Positions 1-12,081 are shown, counted from the stretch's first letter. The stretch is 25,000 bases of DNA from Chrysomallon squamiferum (GCA_012295275.1 CM022670.1:38564751-38589750), one strand, 5' to 3'. Notes: generated by a model not told the origin, from the sequence alone. Numbers and translations: made by a program.

Positions 1-237
1 CACTCTCTACTCTTTGATTGCACAGTGCGTTGTCAACTGTACAGACATTTTTGAAAAATGAAAATTTAAAATTTAAAAAAAAAATCTCTTACCTATCTGA
101 ACTGCTTCTTCATTCAAGCTATTTCCTGAAGCAATGTCCCTATGTGTGTGTTTGTTTTTATTTATGTGTTTGTGTGAAATATCTTTAATGCAAATCCATG
201 GTTACTTTCAGGAACTGGCTTGAAAAGTTGGATGCAG

Positions 238-261
238 TTTTTTTTTTTTTTTTTTTTTTTT
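238..261. repeat. Poly-T tract (24 bp)
   Basis: Uninterrupted T run. It is one of many homopolymers in the window and has no associated element that I can define. Confidence 0.9.
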
Positions 262-1329
262 CAAATTAAAGATATACATATTTATATATATGTATATATA
301 TCTATAAAAATATGACAATGTAAATATGTATTTAAGAAAGAAAAAAAAAAAGAAATAGTTGTAAACATTTTCCAGAAGGGGTTATTATGATAAATAATGT
401 TATTTTGTTGTTGTTTTGTTTGTAGATCACTGCTTTAAACAAACAAAAAAAAAAAAGAGAAAAAAGTGCAAGTGGTTATCATTTCTTAACATTTCTTTAT
501 TGCTGTAATATTTCATTTGATAAGAAATTTTTTATTTTTTATTTTTTTTTTTATATATTGTATATCAGATAATGTAAAGCTACTTATTTTCTCTGGGAAC
601 AAAATTTGGAGTTTTTAAATTAATTTTGTAGTTGTTCGGCAACAATAAGTGTGCTCACTATTTGTTTATTTTTTATTATTATTTTATATATGTATAGACA
701 CACATACCTACATGTATATATTTTATAATCTCTCAAGGCATTGCAAAATAAAGGTCTAAAAATTGTAGATGATTTTCAAAAAAAAACAATTTTATAAGAT
801 TAGGTTGCAGGGAAATTGTTAAGAAAATAATAATAATAAAATAAAACTGTAGATTAGATAATACTATTATATATCTACCATCATTTTGAAACTGCCTTTA
901 AGTGAACACATTTCAAGGCTTAACAAAATAAGGGTTGGGCATAATAATATCTTTTCATGAACTTTTGATATCTAATGAAACAAAAATTATTTTAAAAAAA
1001 ACAAAAACAAATTATTATTTAATATATTTGATAACTTCAAAAAAAACAAAGGAAACAAAGATCTTTAAAAAAAAAAAATTATTATTATTTTTTTTTTTTA
1101 AATTAAATTTTTCACTGTTGCTCAAACCTATCAATACATAAACAAACCAAATTGAGATTTCAGTTCTGTTCTTTCATATCTTTTTTTTTTTTTTTTTGCA
1201 AGAAAGCGTCAACTGTTTGATATTAAAAATAGTAATTTGTATGTTTGTGTAGCTTCATTTTGAAGATGTGTGGTTTTCTTGGTGCATGCATGATCATCAT
1301 CTTTTGAGCCACTTACTAGTTGCAGTAGT

Positions 1330-1351
1330 ATTTATTTATTTATTTATTCAT

Positions 1352-1392
<41 letters not shown>

Positions 1393-1421
1393 AGATTTTT
1401 TTTTTTCTTTGTTGCTACATG

Positions 1422-1453
<32 letters not shown>
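1330..1453. repeat. (TTTA)n then (TA)n microsatellites
   Basis: A (TTTA)n array at 1330-1391, interrupted once by TTCA, is followed after a T-rich spacer by (TA)n at about 1436-1453. Both are simple sequence; the open frame crossing them is a repeat artefact. Confidence 0.9.
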
Positions 1454-4439
1454 ATGATGATAGTATATAGAAAGGTGGGGTGTATATCTCAATTCTGTAA
1501 TCAACTTCTATTGAATCAACACTTGAATTAAAATTTAGCCATTTTAAAAAATATATATACATATATATAAAAAAAACAAAAAAAAAAAAAAACAAAAAAA
1601 AAAAAATCTTTTTTGTACTTTTCCAAATATTTGTCATTGCAACATTATCATTGCCTGGTTGGGTTCACTATTGTAGGACCAGCTTTTTTTTATATTTGAT
1701 AATTTGTATTTTTAAAAAAGAAAAAACAACAAAAAAAAAAAGAAAAAAAACACCTAAAAACATTTTTATCTTTTTCTTTCTTGTAAGCTTTTTACATAAT
1801 TCTTATGAAAGATGTATACTTCATTAGAATAGGTATCTTGTCTGTTGGAAACCATCACATAAAAATCAACTTTTTTTTTAATTTTTTTTGTTTTTAATAT
1901 ATATAGATTTTGGGGTGGTTGTGAAAGGGGTGTTAATTTTAAATAAACCTTCTACAACTTGCTGTTTTATTATTTCAAAGATCAAACAATTAAAATTCTT
2001 TTTTTTATAATTTTTTTTTCCTTCCCCCTTGTTTTGGCTTGGCCAATCTCCTTACCAGATCTAAAACACTAAAATACTTTTTAGGTTAACTTTGTAGAAT
2101 CTCATTTTTCTCCAACATTTTCTCACTGTTTTGTCAAAAAAATAATCCTTAATTATTATGATTATTATTTTTATTTTTTTTAAAGAAAAAAACAAAATGC
2201 CAAAACCGAAAAAATGGCTTATTTGTATTTAGACCCACCATCACAAGGATATAACCAAAATTGTTTTTTTATATATTAATTTTTTTATTTTTATTTTTTT
2301 TAAACCCACCTGATTTCATTATAATTATGACAGTGACAATTTGCACCCACATGTTGTTTTTATAGCTGTGTATTTTCTTAGTAGTTACTTCTAATTCTTT
2401 CATTCTTTCTCTTGTTCAGTATACACTACTTGACTATTGGCTTAAAGTGTAGCTTCCTGCTTCTTCTAACAAAATGCCCCAAACATGCCACAGATAGTTG
2501 TTTATATTTTGTTTCATTTACAACTTGAACGATTTTTAGAATTGGAATAATAATAAAAATATGAAAAAAATTATAAACAAAAAGATTTGTCAAATGTTAT
2601 AGTTTTTAAAATGTATAACCATTGATCTACTTATTTTTGATAACAAATTTTTTTAGTTCATCCCAGAAACAAAGCTAATAATTAGTGTGAATAAATAAAA
2701 TGTTTGAAATTTTTTGTTTTAATATAAATAACACCTCTAATTTTTATGCTGACTGAAAACAGCTATACTTGTAGCTTCAACCTAACGCTTACTAAAAAAG
2801 ACAAAAATGATTTGCCAAATATGATAAGAGCTTCCAGAGTTAAAATGAACTTTTTTTAATTTTTTTTTATTTTAAATTAAATTTTTAGATGTTTTTTTTT
2901 TTTCCTAGAAGATAAATCTCTTGAGGTTTAATTTTTTGTTTTCAGATGGTGGGGCAGTTTTCCTCAACTGTAGGCATGTAGCAGAAGATGTTAAGAGTAA
3001 AGAATGATTGTTAATTGTTTTTGCTTTTACTGTTAGATCCCCAGCCAGGAATGAAACCAAAACATCTTGTATATAAAAAAAAAAAAAATTAAAAAAACCT
3101 AAAACAAAAACTGAAATTAAAATTTTGTTACATCAGCTTACTGGAATATGTGAAATTTTTGTTAAATTATTTCATTATTTTATCTTTATAAATATATTAT
3201 TATTATTATAATTTTTATTTAAAAAAAAAAAATTTATAGCCATTTTAAAACCCCATAGCACCAGAAAGAACCAAATTTCAAACATTAATTGTTCTTTCTA
3301 AAATGGTAGTGGGGGAGTATATATTACAATTTTTAATTAATTTCTAGAAGATACATATAAAAAAAATTAAATTCATTTATATAACAGAAGGAAGACTACC
3401 ATTAGCATTTCAAAATTTCTTTTTTTTCTCTCCCTAATATTTGTTCAGTATTTATTTGATGTAGCATATCCACCCATGTTTATGAAAGAAGTACAGTAGC
3501 TTTTTAATATTAAATTTTAGTGTTTTAATCTTTATGCTATTAAACTAATGAAATAAAATGTTATCACACATTTTGGGTTGGCTCAGTTTAGTCATTTACT
3601 TTTCAATGAATTGTTTTTCCATCATTATTAAATATATATTCATTTTTTTAATTATAAATAATAAGTATATTCTGTTTGGTATTTCACATATGTGACAAAT
3701 TGCAGTGACACTATGATTATTATTTTATAACTGTTTTCATCAGATCTTTTATTTCTAATTTTTATATATTTTTTTTTTATTTTTTTTTTTTTAATCAAAT
3801 TATTTATTAAAAAACCCCAAACAAGAACATTTATTATTTTTCCCTCATGTATTTACAAAATCCTGTTAAATTTTTATTATTTTTTATTATTATTTAATTT
3901 TAAATGAAACTTAGAGATTTCAATAAGCAAGAAGCTGCATTGATTCTAATATTTTACTTCTTTAATGAATTGTTTTTTAGTATAAAATTTCTCAAATTTT
4001 TTTAAAATTTTGTATCTGAAATATTTTGACAATTCATATTTGAAACATAATAAAAAATTATTATCATCATTATCCCTTTTTTTTTTAAATTTAAATCTTT
4101 TATTTTTTTTAAATTGAGATACAGTATGTTGAGGTTTCATATTTAAAACATAATAATAAAAATATTATCATTATTATTTAGATTTTTTATTTTTTTATTT
4201 TTATTTTTTATTTTATTTTATTTTTTTGGTTAAGTTATGAAATTTTGTGAAAGGCTGCAGTGATCATCATCTGACAACTGATTGCATTAGTTCCTGGCTC
4301 TTTATTTGCAGATGCTGCAATGATTGTGACATGACTGCCTGCCGATTCACCTGAAGTGATTGTCAACAACGTTTTTACACCTTAAATTTGTTGTTAGTGC
4401 ATTTCATTGTAACCAGTAAAAATATCTTAAATTAAAAAC

Positions 4440-4467
4440 AAATAATAATAATAATAATAATAATAAT
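4440..4467. repeat. (AAT)n microsatellite
   Basis: About nine AAT units. Similar shorter arrays lie at about 5213-5233, 6053-6081 and, as TTA, 6952-6974. Confidence 0.9.
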
Positions 4468-5668
4468 CAATAAAAAAAATGTTTTGTGAAAAATGAAAAA
4501 ATAAAATCTGAAACATACGGTGAAAATTAGTACAAATAATACAAGTACAAAAACTCAGGTACATGTCTGTTTTGTGATGGTGATGGTAATGCTGCAGAGG
4601 TCAAATAAAAATTTCGAAATAAAACAACAACAACAATAAAATAACGACGAGGAGTTGTTGTTCCTTCGTTGAACCACAAATGTCTTGTGTAACAAACTTT
4701 TCCTTTGGCAAAGACTTTTTATAAGACAGCTAAAGGCAATGTGTATTTTTAATTATTATTATTTTTATTTTCGTCTCTTCTGTTACAAACAACATCTGTG
4801 AAATTTCACTGTTATCTCAGTAAATGTGAGTGTTTTTAATCTGCCTTTTTGAGGACAGCATTGATGGGGTTTTTTTTGCCACTCATTTTTTATTTCATTT
4901 TTTTTATTTTTGAGACCAGTGGCCAAACAAACAAACAAACAAAAAACAAAAAAGAAGAAAGAAATAGTGGGAGAAAGCATTTGCTTATTCATGTTTATTC
5001 ATTCATATGTAAATATATGTATGAATTGTTTATAAAGAAAATGTCATCAAAAAAAAAAAAATGTTTTTATTTGTTATTAAAACTACTGAAGATTGCTCCA
5101 ATACTGTGAACTAAAAACAATTTTCTTTTTCTTTTTTTTTAAATGTTTTGTGTTCATTTTTCATCATTTAATAAATACCAGACATTGGAAATAATAAATA
5201 TATTTGGTGGCTAATAATAATAATAATAATAAATAATATCCGAATAGGTAAGCAATGTTTTTGGAATGCTCGTTTTCATTCATATTTTTTTTTTTTTTTT
5301 TTTTTGTTTTTTTTGAGAATTATTGTCCTGGTTAAATAAATAAAAAAAATAAAAAAACAAGTGTCAGTGTTTATATCATCATGTACAGTATGGACATAAC
5401 TGGTTTATATTGTTTGATTATTTTATTTTATTGTGATGTGTAAAGTGTCGGGTAGGGCCTTACTGTTACCTCCAGCTGTTTTTTAAAAAACAAAACAATG
5501 CCAGCAGTGCAACTTGGGCAAAATGTGTTTGTTTTTCTTTCTTTCTATGTGGATGTTGACGGTTAATGTAGATAAAATATTGTTTGTTTTTAGAGGGTTT
5601 TTAAACCAGAATGACGTTACCATTATTACTAAGAATCTCAAAGACTGTTCAGTGAAGAACTAGTGTAT

Positions 5669-5707
5669 AGCTGTCAAACTGGTAGCTCATTCCTACAGCT
5701 GAGTTTG
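5669..5707 (+). other. Stem-loop with a competing alternative stem
   Basis: CAAACT (5675-5680) can pair with AGTTTG (5702-5707), and AGCT (5684-5687) with AGCT (5697-5700), leaving a nine-base loop at 5688-5696. An alternative stem uses AGCTGT (5669-5674) with ACAGCT (5695-5700), so the two folds exclude each other. It sits in a higher-complexity island of the presumed transcript. Function is unknown; it is not an iron-responsive element, because it lacks the CAGUG loop. Confidence 0.4.
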
Positions 5708-6180
5708 GCAGGAATGTAATTCTTTTGTAAATAAGTTATATTTTGTCACCGTAGAACTCTTTTATAATTCAGTTACACATTTCTCTAAATGGTAACTCTT
5801 TTTATAAATATATTTATCCATTAAATTTTTATATTTTTTTTATTTTTTATTTATTTAAAAGCATGCTAATTCATAAAGTAAAAATGATGACTTTTTTATT
5901 TTATTTTATTTTAAAATGTGTATAAATGAAGCCTGCAAAACTGGATTTTGGGTGGTAAATATTTTCAAATTGAAACAATAAGACTAGTAAAAAAATAAAT
6001 AATAAGACTATATGAGACATATATGTCACTGATAGTATTTTATTTACGTTAAAAAATAATAATAATAATAATAATAATAAAATTCAACTTGAGTTCTCAT
6101 TTGTCGTGTGTTTGTAATGTCTGTTTTCTGCTCACGGAAATGCCTGCCTGCATTTCTGGATTTTCACATATTTTCTTAAA

Positions 6181-6222
6181 CCGCCCCCCTCCAGTTGTTG
6201 AGTGACCTGCCCCCCGCCCCCG
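6181..6222. other. C-rich island, G-rich on the - strand
   Basis: Within very AT-rich DNA this stretch carries runs of six C (6184-6189), six C (6210-6215) and five C (6217-6221), plus smaller runs. In a + strand RNA it would be a C-rich element of the kind bound by KH-domain poly(C)-binding proteins. The - strand has four G-runs and quadruplex potential, although one loop would be about 20 bases. The composition is seen directly; binding is inference. Confidence 0.4.
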
Positions 6223-8121
6223 ACATTTGTAATTACCATTTTATTTTGTCATATTTGTTTTGATTTTTGTGCACACAGCAGAACAATACTTTCTCTTGGT
6301 TGCATTGTTCATCGTATATTTTTTATTTTATTATTATAATTTCTCTCTCTCTCTTTTTTTTTGTGTTAAGTGTCTTGTAAATATTTGGGATGTATAGCGT
6401 GTTTACTTCATTTGTGAAAACTGAGAGTTTTAAAAGTGTAAAAGAATTGTTCTGCTGTGGCCTAGGGCAGGGCTGTCCCTCATCATCACTTCCATTATTG
6501 ATTGTATTGTTTGGGTAACTCATTTTGCTCAGTTTTTTTTTTTTTGCCCAACTTGCCATTATAAAGAAATATCCTGGGTTGCATTGCTGGAGACTTTTCT
6601 TGACTTTTCTAGAAAACCAGCTGTCATACTGACTTGCTCATTCCTCTACCTCGAAAAGTAATGTGTTTCTGAATCGTACGATTTAAAAAAAAAAAAAACT
6701 TTCTTGTATTTCAAAGAGATCTGGATGCAGATTTTGACATAACTGTTATCGTGAAAATTTATTTAAAAAAAAAATTAAAAAAGATATAATTATTTGATTT
6801 TAAAATGAGGATTATTCCAACATTTTTCACATAATCGTTCAATGTCACTGTATTCTTTAAATCTTGTCAAAAACTATAATGTGTTGTTTAGTTGCACTTT
6901 TAACCTACTATCATTAACCTTGGCTGAAATTTAAATACGTACAGTTCAGTTTTATTATTATTATTATTATTATGTCAAACTCAGAGAGAAGGATCTCTTT
7001 AATCAGCTAATCTCAGAAATCTGTCAAAACAAAAATCTCTACAAAAGATAATCTTATTAAGAGCAAGACTTTATGATCAGCCTCTTTTCAACAGACTCTT
7101 TTCCATGAACTCAAAGTCAGCAGCATATCCCATAGTACATTATGTGGTTTTTTTGAAATCATGGTTTTTGTTCAATTCTCATGAGTATTTGAAATTTTAA
7201 ATAATTAAACGGTTCAGGTGGAAATCGTTTATAGATATTTGTTTTTACGTTTGTGATTATACAAATATTTATTCAAAATATCCACCTCCCATTTCAATAT
7301 TTGCTTTGTTGTTCCTATGGGAACCATTTCGATACAAATCTGAAAACAACTGAGGAAAACATGTTTGGTTTTTTTAATTATTAAATTATTAAACTTAATG
7401 CATAAAAATTGTCACATCTGTAATGGGTTCTTTCTTGTTTTTTTTTTGTTTTTTTCTTATATTTCTTTATTTTTGTATTTCTTTTTGATTTTGAGTGGAG
7501 GTGAAGTTCATATATGTGTGTTTTAGAAGTTTTAATATTTTTAATACCATTAATTCTTTTTTCTGTCCATTGATTTATCTTATTTTCTTTAAAACTGATT
7601 TTGAGCGAAACATGTTCATATATACTTTAAAATGTAAAATATTTTTTTTTTATTCTCTTCATGTAAAAGAGTCTGGGAGAAAGGTAAATTTTAATTTTAA
7701 AAATGTCTGAAGTCAAGCAACCTAATGGAAAGTTGACGATGTGATATGAGATTCATTAAATATTTTTTAGTTGAGAATTAAAACATTTTTGGATCTGTTT
7801 GTATCTATCATTTATTTTCATTACTTTTATTATTACTACTACAAAACAGATCTATATTACTGCAAAATTTTTAATCACTCATTTTTTAATTTATTGAATG
7901 AAATTAAATTTTTAAAATTCCACATAATAAAAAAAAAAAAAAAAAATCTTCAAGACATGGGTTGCTTTACTTCGAACTCAGTTTATAATAATTTACATGA
8001 TGTACATTTTTTAAATTATTATTTTCCTTCCACCATTCATTATAGCGAACTACATTTTTTGAAAGACAACTCTGAAACAGCGTGATCTCCGACAAATCAC
8101 GTTGTCAATGTTGTCTCCTGC

Positions 8122-8136
8122 AACTACTACTACTAC

Positions 8137-8172
<36 letters not shown>
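8122..8172. repeat. (CTA)n followed by poly-T
   Basis: Six CTA units at about 8122-8139 run into an uninterrupted T tract of about 33 bases. A second T tract of 33 lies at 8362-8394. Confidence 0.9.
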
Positions 8173-8177
<5 letters not shown>

Positions 8178-8359
8178 TTTTTTTGTTCTCATGCTTTGTA
8201 TATTTGCTGTCATATTGTATTTGGTACTGCAGGGTTGTCCTCATTTCTCTCTCTTAACATAGCGACACCCTTCAGACACACAACAATCAAAATTTATGGC
8301 AATATTGTATTATATCTTAGTCATTTTATAATATTCATTAATTTTTTTTTAATTATTAT

Positions 8360-8394
<35 letters not shown>

Positions 8395-8531
8395 CCATCA
8401 TTTGAAATGGTGTCCATTTCAGCAGATAAGTTATTGTGTCCTCATTGTGTTGATGATAGCTGTCATCTTTAGTATTGAGATAAACAGTTGTATGTCCTGT
8501 TACGTACAAGAATCATGTAGAGAAGGGCTCT

Positions 8532-8537
8532 AATAAA
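8532..8537 (+). terminator. Polyadenylation signal AATAAA ending the left-hand transcript
   Basis: AATAAA is followed about 15-25 bases later by a plausible cleavage region and then by a GT-rich stretch (about 8566-8580, pattern GTGTTTGTGTTTT). This is the usual hexamer, cleavage site and GU-rich downstream-element order. Among the many AATAAA hexamers in the first 8.5 kb it has the best downstream element. Confidence 0.5.
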
Positions 8538-8654
8538 CTCAATTGTTGGAACCTTCCTTCTTTAACCGTGTTTGTGTTTTTTTATTCTTTTTAAAATAAT
8601 AAAGTACAAGTCTCTGTTCAGGTTAAACTGATGTTGCGTGTGGGTTTCTGTTCT

Positions 8655-8925
8655 TGAAAATGATGCTTGAGTGAATGTGCGTAAAAATGATTTGTGTGCG
8701 TGTTCATGAAAAGATTTTTGTGCGAGTTCGTGAAAACGATTCTTGTGCAAGTATTCATGAAAATGATTCTTATATGAATGTTCATGAAAATGATTTTTGC
8801 GAGTTCATGAAAATGGTTCTTGTGCGACTTCATGAAAATGATTCTTCTGTGAATGTTCATGAAAACAATTCTTGTGTGTTCATGAAAATGATTTTGTGTG
8901 AGTATTCATAAAAATGATTTTTGTT
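8655..8925. repeat. Degenerate minisatellite, 24-30 bp units
   Basis: About ten diverged tandem units share the core TTCATGAAAATGATTCTTG, with a variable tail (GTGCGAG, ATATGAATG and similar). Unit lengths vary around 24, 27 and 30 bp, often in steps of three, so long open frames appear on both strands (VHENDS-like on +). The frame slips between units, and I see no start context or splice signals, so I call it non-coding. Confidence 0.8.
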
Positions 8926-8929
8926 TGGG

Positions 8930-10000
8930 TGTGATATTACTGGATAGGTCTTAAAAAGATCCAAAAACTTAACTGTTTATGAAATTCTTCAAAGTATGAT
9001 GCTTAATAATCCCTTACTAAGAAATGTCTCACAATACAAATAATGTCTCATTACCTTTTGAAGATGTTCTAAATATGGTACCTAACAGCCACAGAATTTA
9101 GAAAAGATTAAAAATACATTGCTTTAATCAAAGTTCAAATTAGCAAATGTTCAAATGGGGGTTTCTTGTGAGACCAAACAAATGAATAAATATTTAACCA
9201 AAAATGCATTCTGATATGGACAGTTACTTGATGTTGGTCATATATTCTTTGTGAGTGTTACTGGAATTATGAATATTTACAAGAACTAATAGTGTTAGAG
9301 AATTCAGCTCAGTGAATAATGGACAGGAAAAATTGCCTTTATATTGTGAAGAAACATTCAGCTGTGAAGTATTTTATGAGTTCTTGTCCTTTGTGTGTGG
9401 CAGACTTCAAAAGTTCCAAATCCATGGAGAACTGTTGAAATAAGTAAACAAATATAAAAAAAAAAAAAATATCTTAACCAGACTGGAGGTCATATTAAAT
9501 AATGAATGTCTCTTGTGCTGAAACATCAATAAAGGAAATGCATGACTGATCAATGAATCAATAAAATGAATAGAAAATGTATGAAGTGCTAATTAAAATG
9601 CAGTGTGTGCATGTGTGTGGGTCTTTGTGTTCATGTAAAAGCCAAGACATTATGAAGGCCTGTTTATGTTAAAATGTAGAGAAATTACGAGCATAAATTC
9701 TTCATTTATTCAAAATAATAAATAATAAAACTGCATTACTAAAGAAAAAAAAAAAACTTGAAATCTATTTTATTACTTGTTTAAAATAACGGTTTTCTTT
9801 CTTTAATAAGGTTTATTTTCAAGATGAAACTAAATTTCCTCTTACAATTTATAAGCCTATTTTTCTCAACGATGACAAAACGTTTATATATCTGAGATCC
9901 ACCTCTATAATATATCGTAAAAACGCTCATATTATTATTATTATTTATTATATCATAAAGGTATAGAAAATAGTATCAGCTCATTTCGCGCCAGTGCTAA
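8930..10000. other. Unremarkable intergenic DNA
   Basis: AT-rich, of moderate complexity, with one short A run near 9458. I see no coding exon, RNA gene or repeat boundary here. Confidence 0.4.
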
Positions 10001-10021
10001 TTTTACGATCTGTATTTACCG

Positions 10022-10113
10022 CGTTTTATCGACTGGAGATAAAGGGAGATATGTAAATTTAACAGTACACTTGAACTCTATCTCCTGTTGTCTGGACTCA
10101 GCCAGATAAAACG
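10022..10113. repeat. Nested inverted repeat in a GC-richer block
   Basis: CGTTTTATC (10022-10030) then TGG (10034-10036) is matched in reverse complement by CCAGATAAAACG (10102-10113). Inside it, GGAGATA (10035-10041, and again at 10045-10051) is matched by TATCTCC (10079-10085). The surrounding 10000-10240 is of higher complexity than its neighbours and includes AAAGGGAGATA, a motif I associate with mollusc repeats, and TTAAAGGCACTG near 10165. This may be a decayed MITE or SINE fragment; no target-site duplication is evident. Confidence 0.45.
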
Positions 10114-10319
10114 AGGACAGAGGTCAAACACCTTTAAGAGGGCTAATAAATAACTGAATGTCGTTAAAGGCACTGTATCCTAGTTGCGTCTGTTTGTTTT
10201 GACGACCATATTTTCCTTACAACCTGTTTGCTTTCTTTAATTGATTTTATTTGATAGTGCTGAGTCACGATTGATGTCTAAACAAAGTGTATCCATGGAC
10301 GCGGCATTTTTCTGGAACA

Positions 10320-10438
10320 TTATTACTACTACTACTACTAGAAAACTGCCATCTCTGCTACCACCAACACCACTACCACTACTATTACTACTGAAACTGC
10401 TGCTACAACTACTACTACAACTATACTATTACTATTCA

Positions 10439-10440
<2 letters not shown>
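10320..10440. repeat. Imperfect (ACT)n/(ACC)n trinucleotide tract
   Basis: A 120-bp, three-base periodic tract of ACT, ACC and CTG variants grades directly into a pure (TTA)n array. The open frame through it (Thr-, Leu- or Pro-rich depending on frame) is explained by the periodicity. Confidence 0.8.
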
Positions 10441-10490
<50 letters not shown>

Positions 10491-10534
10491 ATTTGACAAG
10501 AATTAGCAAAACATGAATTTTTAAATTCAGTCAT

Positions 10535-10580
<46 letters not shown>
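10441..10580. repeat. Inverted pair of (TTA)n and (TAA)n arrays
   Basis: (TTA)n at 10441-10488 and (TAA)n at 10536-10580 are reverse complements, separated by about 47 bp. Together they could form a long A-T hairpin or cruciform with about 45-bp arms. A third ATT array lies at about 10775-10813. Confidence 0.85.
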
Positions 10581-10584
<4 letters not shown>

Positions 10585-11269
10585 TGTAAATTGATATTAA
10601 GTCACTTTCAAAATAAATAAAATAAAATTCACAAAATCCCGCACTATATTTTAATGTCCTTTCTTGATTTCTTTTTATGAACATTAAATATAATTTACCT
10701 CCATTATTCAAAAACATTAAAAGAATTGTTTTTTCTTCAGTATTATTCACTAATAGAAATAATATTTTACCACGATTATTATTATGATTATTATTATTAT
10801 TATTATTATTATTTCATTTGGAATATAATAATAGTAGGTGAACAATATCAGGGAACTCTCTAAAAGAAAATATCACATTTGTAGTCATAAAATTAAAGAA
10901 AAATGCAAGAATAACTGCATGTGATATTGGAGCTGCATTGCTGTTATTTTATGACATATTTTATTATTTTTATTTGCATTTTCCACATGTTAAAATAAAA
11001 ATCCTTCCGTTTCTTTTTAATTTTTATTTTCCATGTATAAGATAAAAACTCTGTCCTTTTTAAAAAAAAATTAATAATAATAATAAAAATAAATAAATAA
11101 AATAACAGACTAATAGTTTACAGAATTCACACTCACAAAACCAGTACCGGTATTACGAATACTGTAATCGTCAATTCAACCAAATAATAAAAACATGTTG
11201 ATAAAAGTACGAATGGTTATTATATAACAAACATTATGTACTAATATGTGTGTCTGTATATGTATAATG

Positions 11270-11461
11270 TTGTGTGTGTGTGTGTGTGTGTGCGTGCGTC
11301 ATTATATAATTATGTTCATAATGTGCATGTGTGTGTGTATATTTATCATTATATACATTCCTCTGGACACATATGTCGCGTAACATATTGATATATTACA
11401 ACGAGCGAGACTGAAGTTGTCCATATATTAAACATAACACACACACACACACACACACACA
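11270..11461. repeat. (GT)n and (AC)n microsatellite pair
   Basis: (GT)n at 11270-11300 ends in GTGCGTGCG. (AC)n at 11437-11461 lies about 135 bp downstream in the complementary sense, with a short TGTGTGTG stretch near 11330 between them. Confidence 0.85.
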
Positions 11462-11822
11462 TATTTCATATTATATACAAATATATATATGCATGTACCG
11501 TGCATCTTTTTGTATGTGCATACATGTGTTCATTTGCTTATGTATGTGTGTAATATAATAATAAAATAAAGAACTGATTATCACATCTAAATAATGTTTT
11601 ATGTTCAGAACGTTTGTACCTTTTAAAGAAAATGATAAGGTGAAAAGTTTCCTCTGACATATATATTATATACGTGACCCTAGTAACCTAGTTAAGGACG
11701 AAATCAAGAAGACTGTTTTTACAGAATGAACACTGCTATTTGACATTAAACAAAACAAAAAACAAAAAAAAAGTTTTTTTTTTTTTTTGTAAACGTATAC
11801 GCCAGACGTCAGAGCAGATTAT

Positions 11823-11835
11823 TGACCTCTGACCT
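11823..11835 (-). promoter_or_regulatory. Perfect DR1 nuclear-receptor-type site
   Basis: The - strand reads AGGTCA G AGGTCA, two consensus half-sites with one spacer base. This is the DR1 arrangement preferred by RXR, HNF4 and COUP-TF type receptors. It lies in ordinary AT-rich DNA about 3.2 kb upstream of the Trx-A start. The motif is seen directly; use as an enhancer is inference. Confidence 0.4.
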
Positions 11836-12003
11836 GCTACATTTATCTCTCGTTAGTAATAAAAGGTGTGGACACATTCTTTTCACAAGTTGAAAGGTAT
11901 AGATGGACAGTTCTGCTTGACTGAACAACAACAACAACTGATGATATAGGAAGAAGGAATGTATGTTATTTCCCGTTCAACCAAATCTCCTTCGCCATTG
12001 TGA

Positions 12004-12081
12004 TTTTTTTTTTTTTTTTTTTTTTTTTTCGTTTTTCTTTTTTGTCTTTCTTGTTCGTTTTTTTTTTTTTTTTTTTTTTTT
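12004..12081. repeat. Two poly-T tracts
   Basis: T tracts at 12004-12029 and 12058-12081 are separated by a pyrimidine-rich spacer. They create Phe-rich spurious frames. Confidence 0.9.

Larger units (their letters stand above)
1..8560 (+). other. Long AT-rich non-coding region, possibly a very long 3' UTR or lncRNA
   Basis: No open frame here resembles a protein; the longest frames are homopolymer or dinucleotide translations. The + strand is T-rich, with many poly-T tracts, many AATAAA hexamers and four copies of the Pumilio-type motif TGTAAATA (319-326, 5008-5015, 5726-5733, 6376-6383). Higher-complexity islands occur at about 5440-5760 and 6100-6660. The region ends at a convincing + strand polyadenylation site near 8532. 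The simplest inference is the 3' end of a gene whose coding part lies left of the window. A non-coding RNA or plain intergenic DNA cannot be excluded. I see no tRNA or rRNA in it. Confidence 0.35.

Noticed and set aside
71-124. Possible - strand exon ending in a GTAAGAG donor near 93
   Set aside because: The donor looks good, but the only acceptor upstream on that strand lacks a pyrimidine tract and the open peptide is too short to judge.
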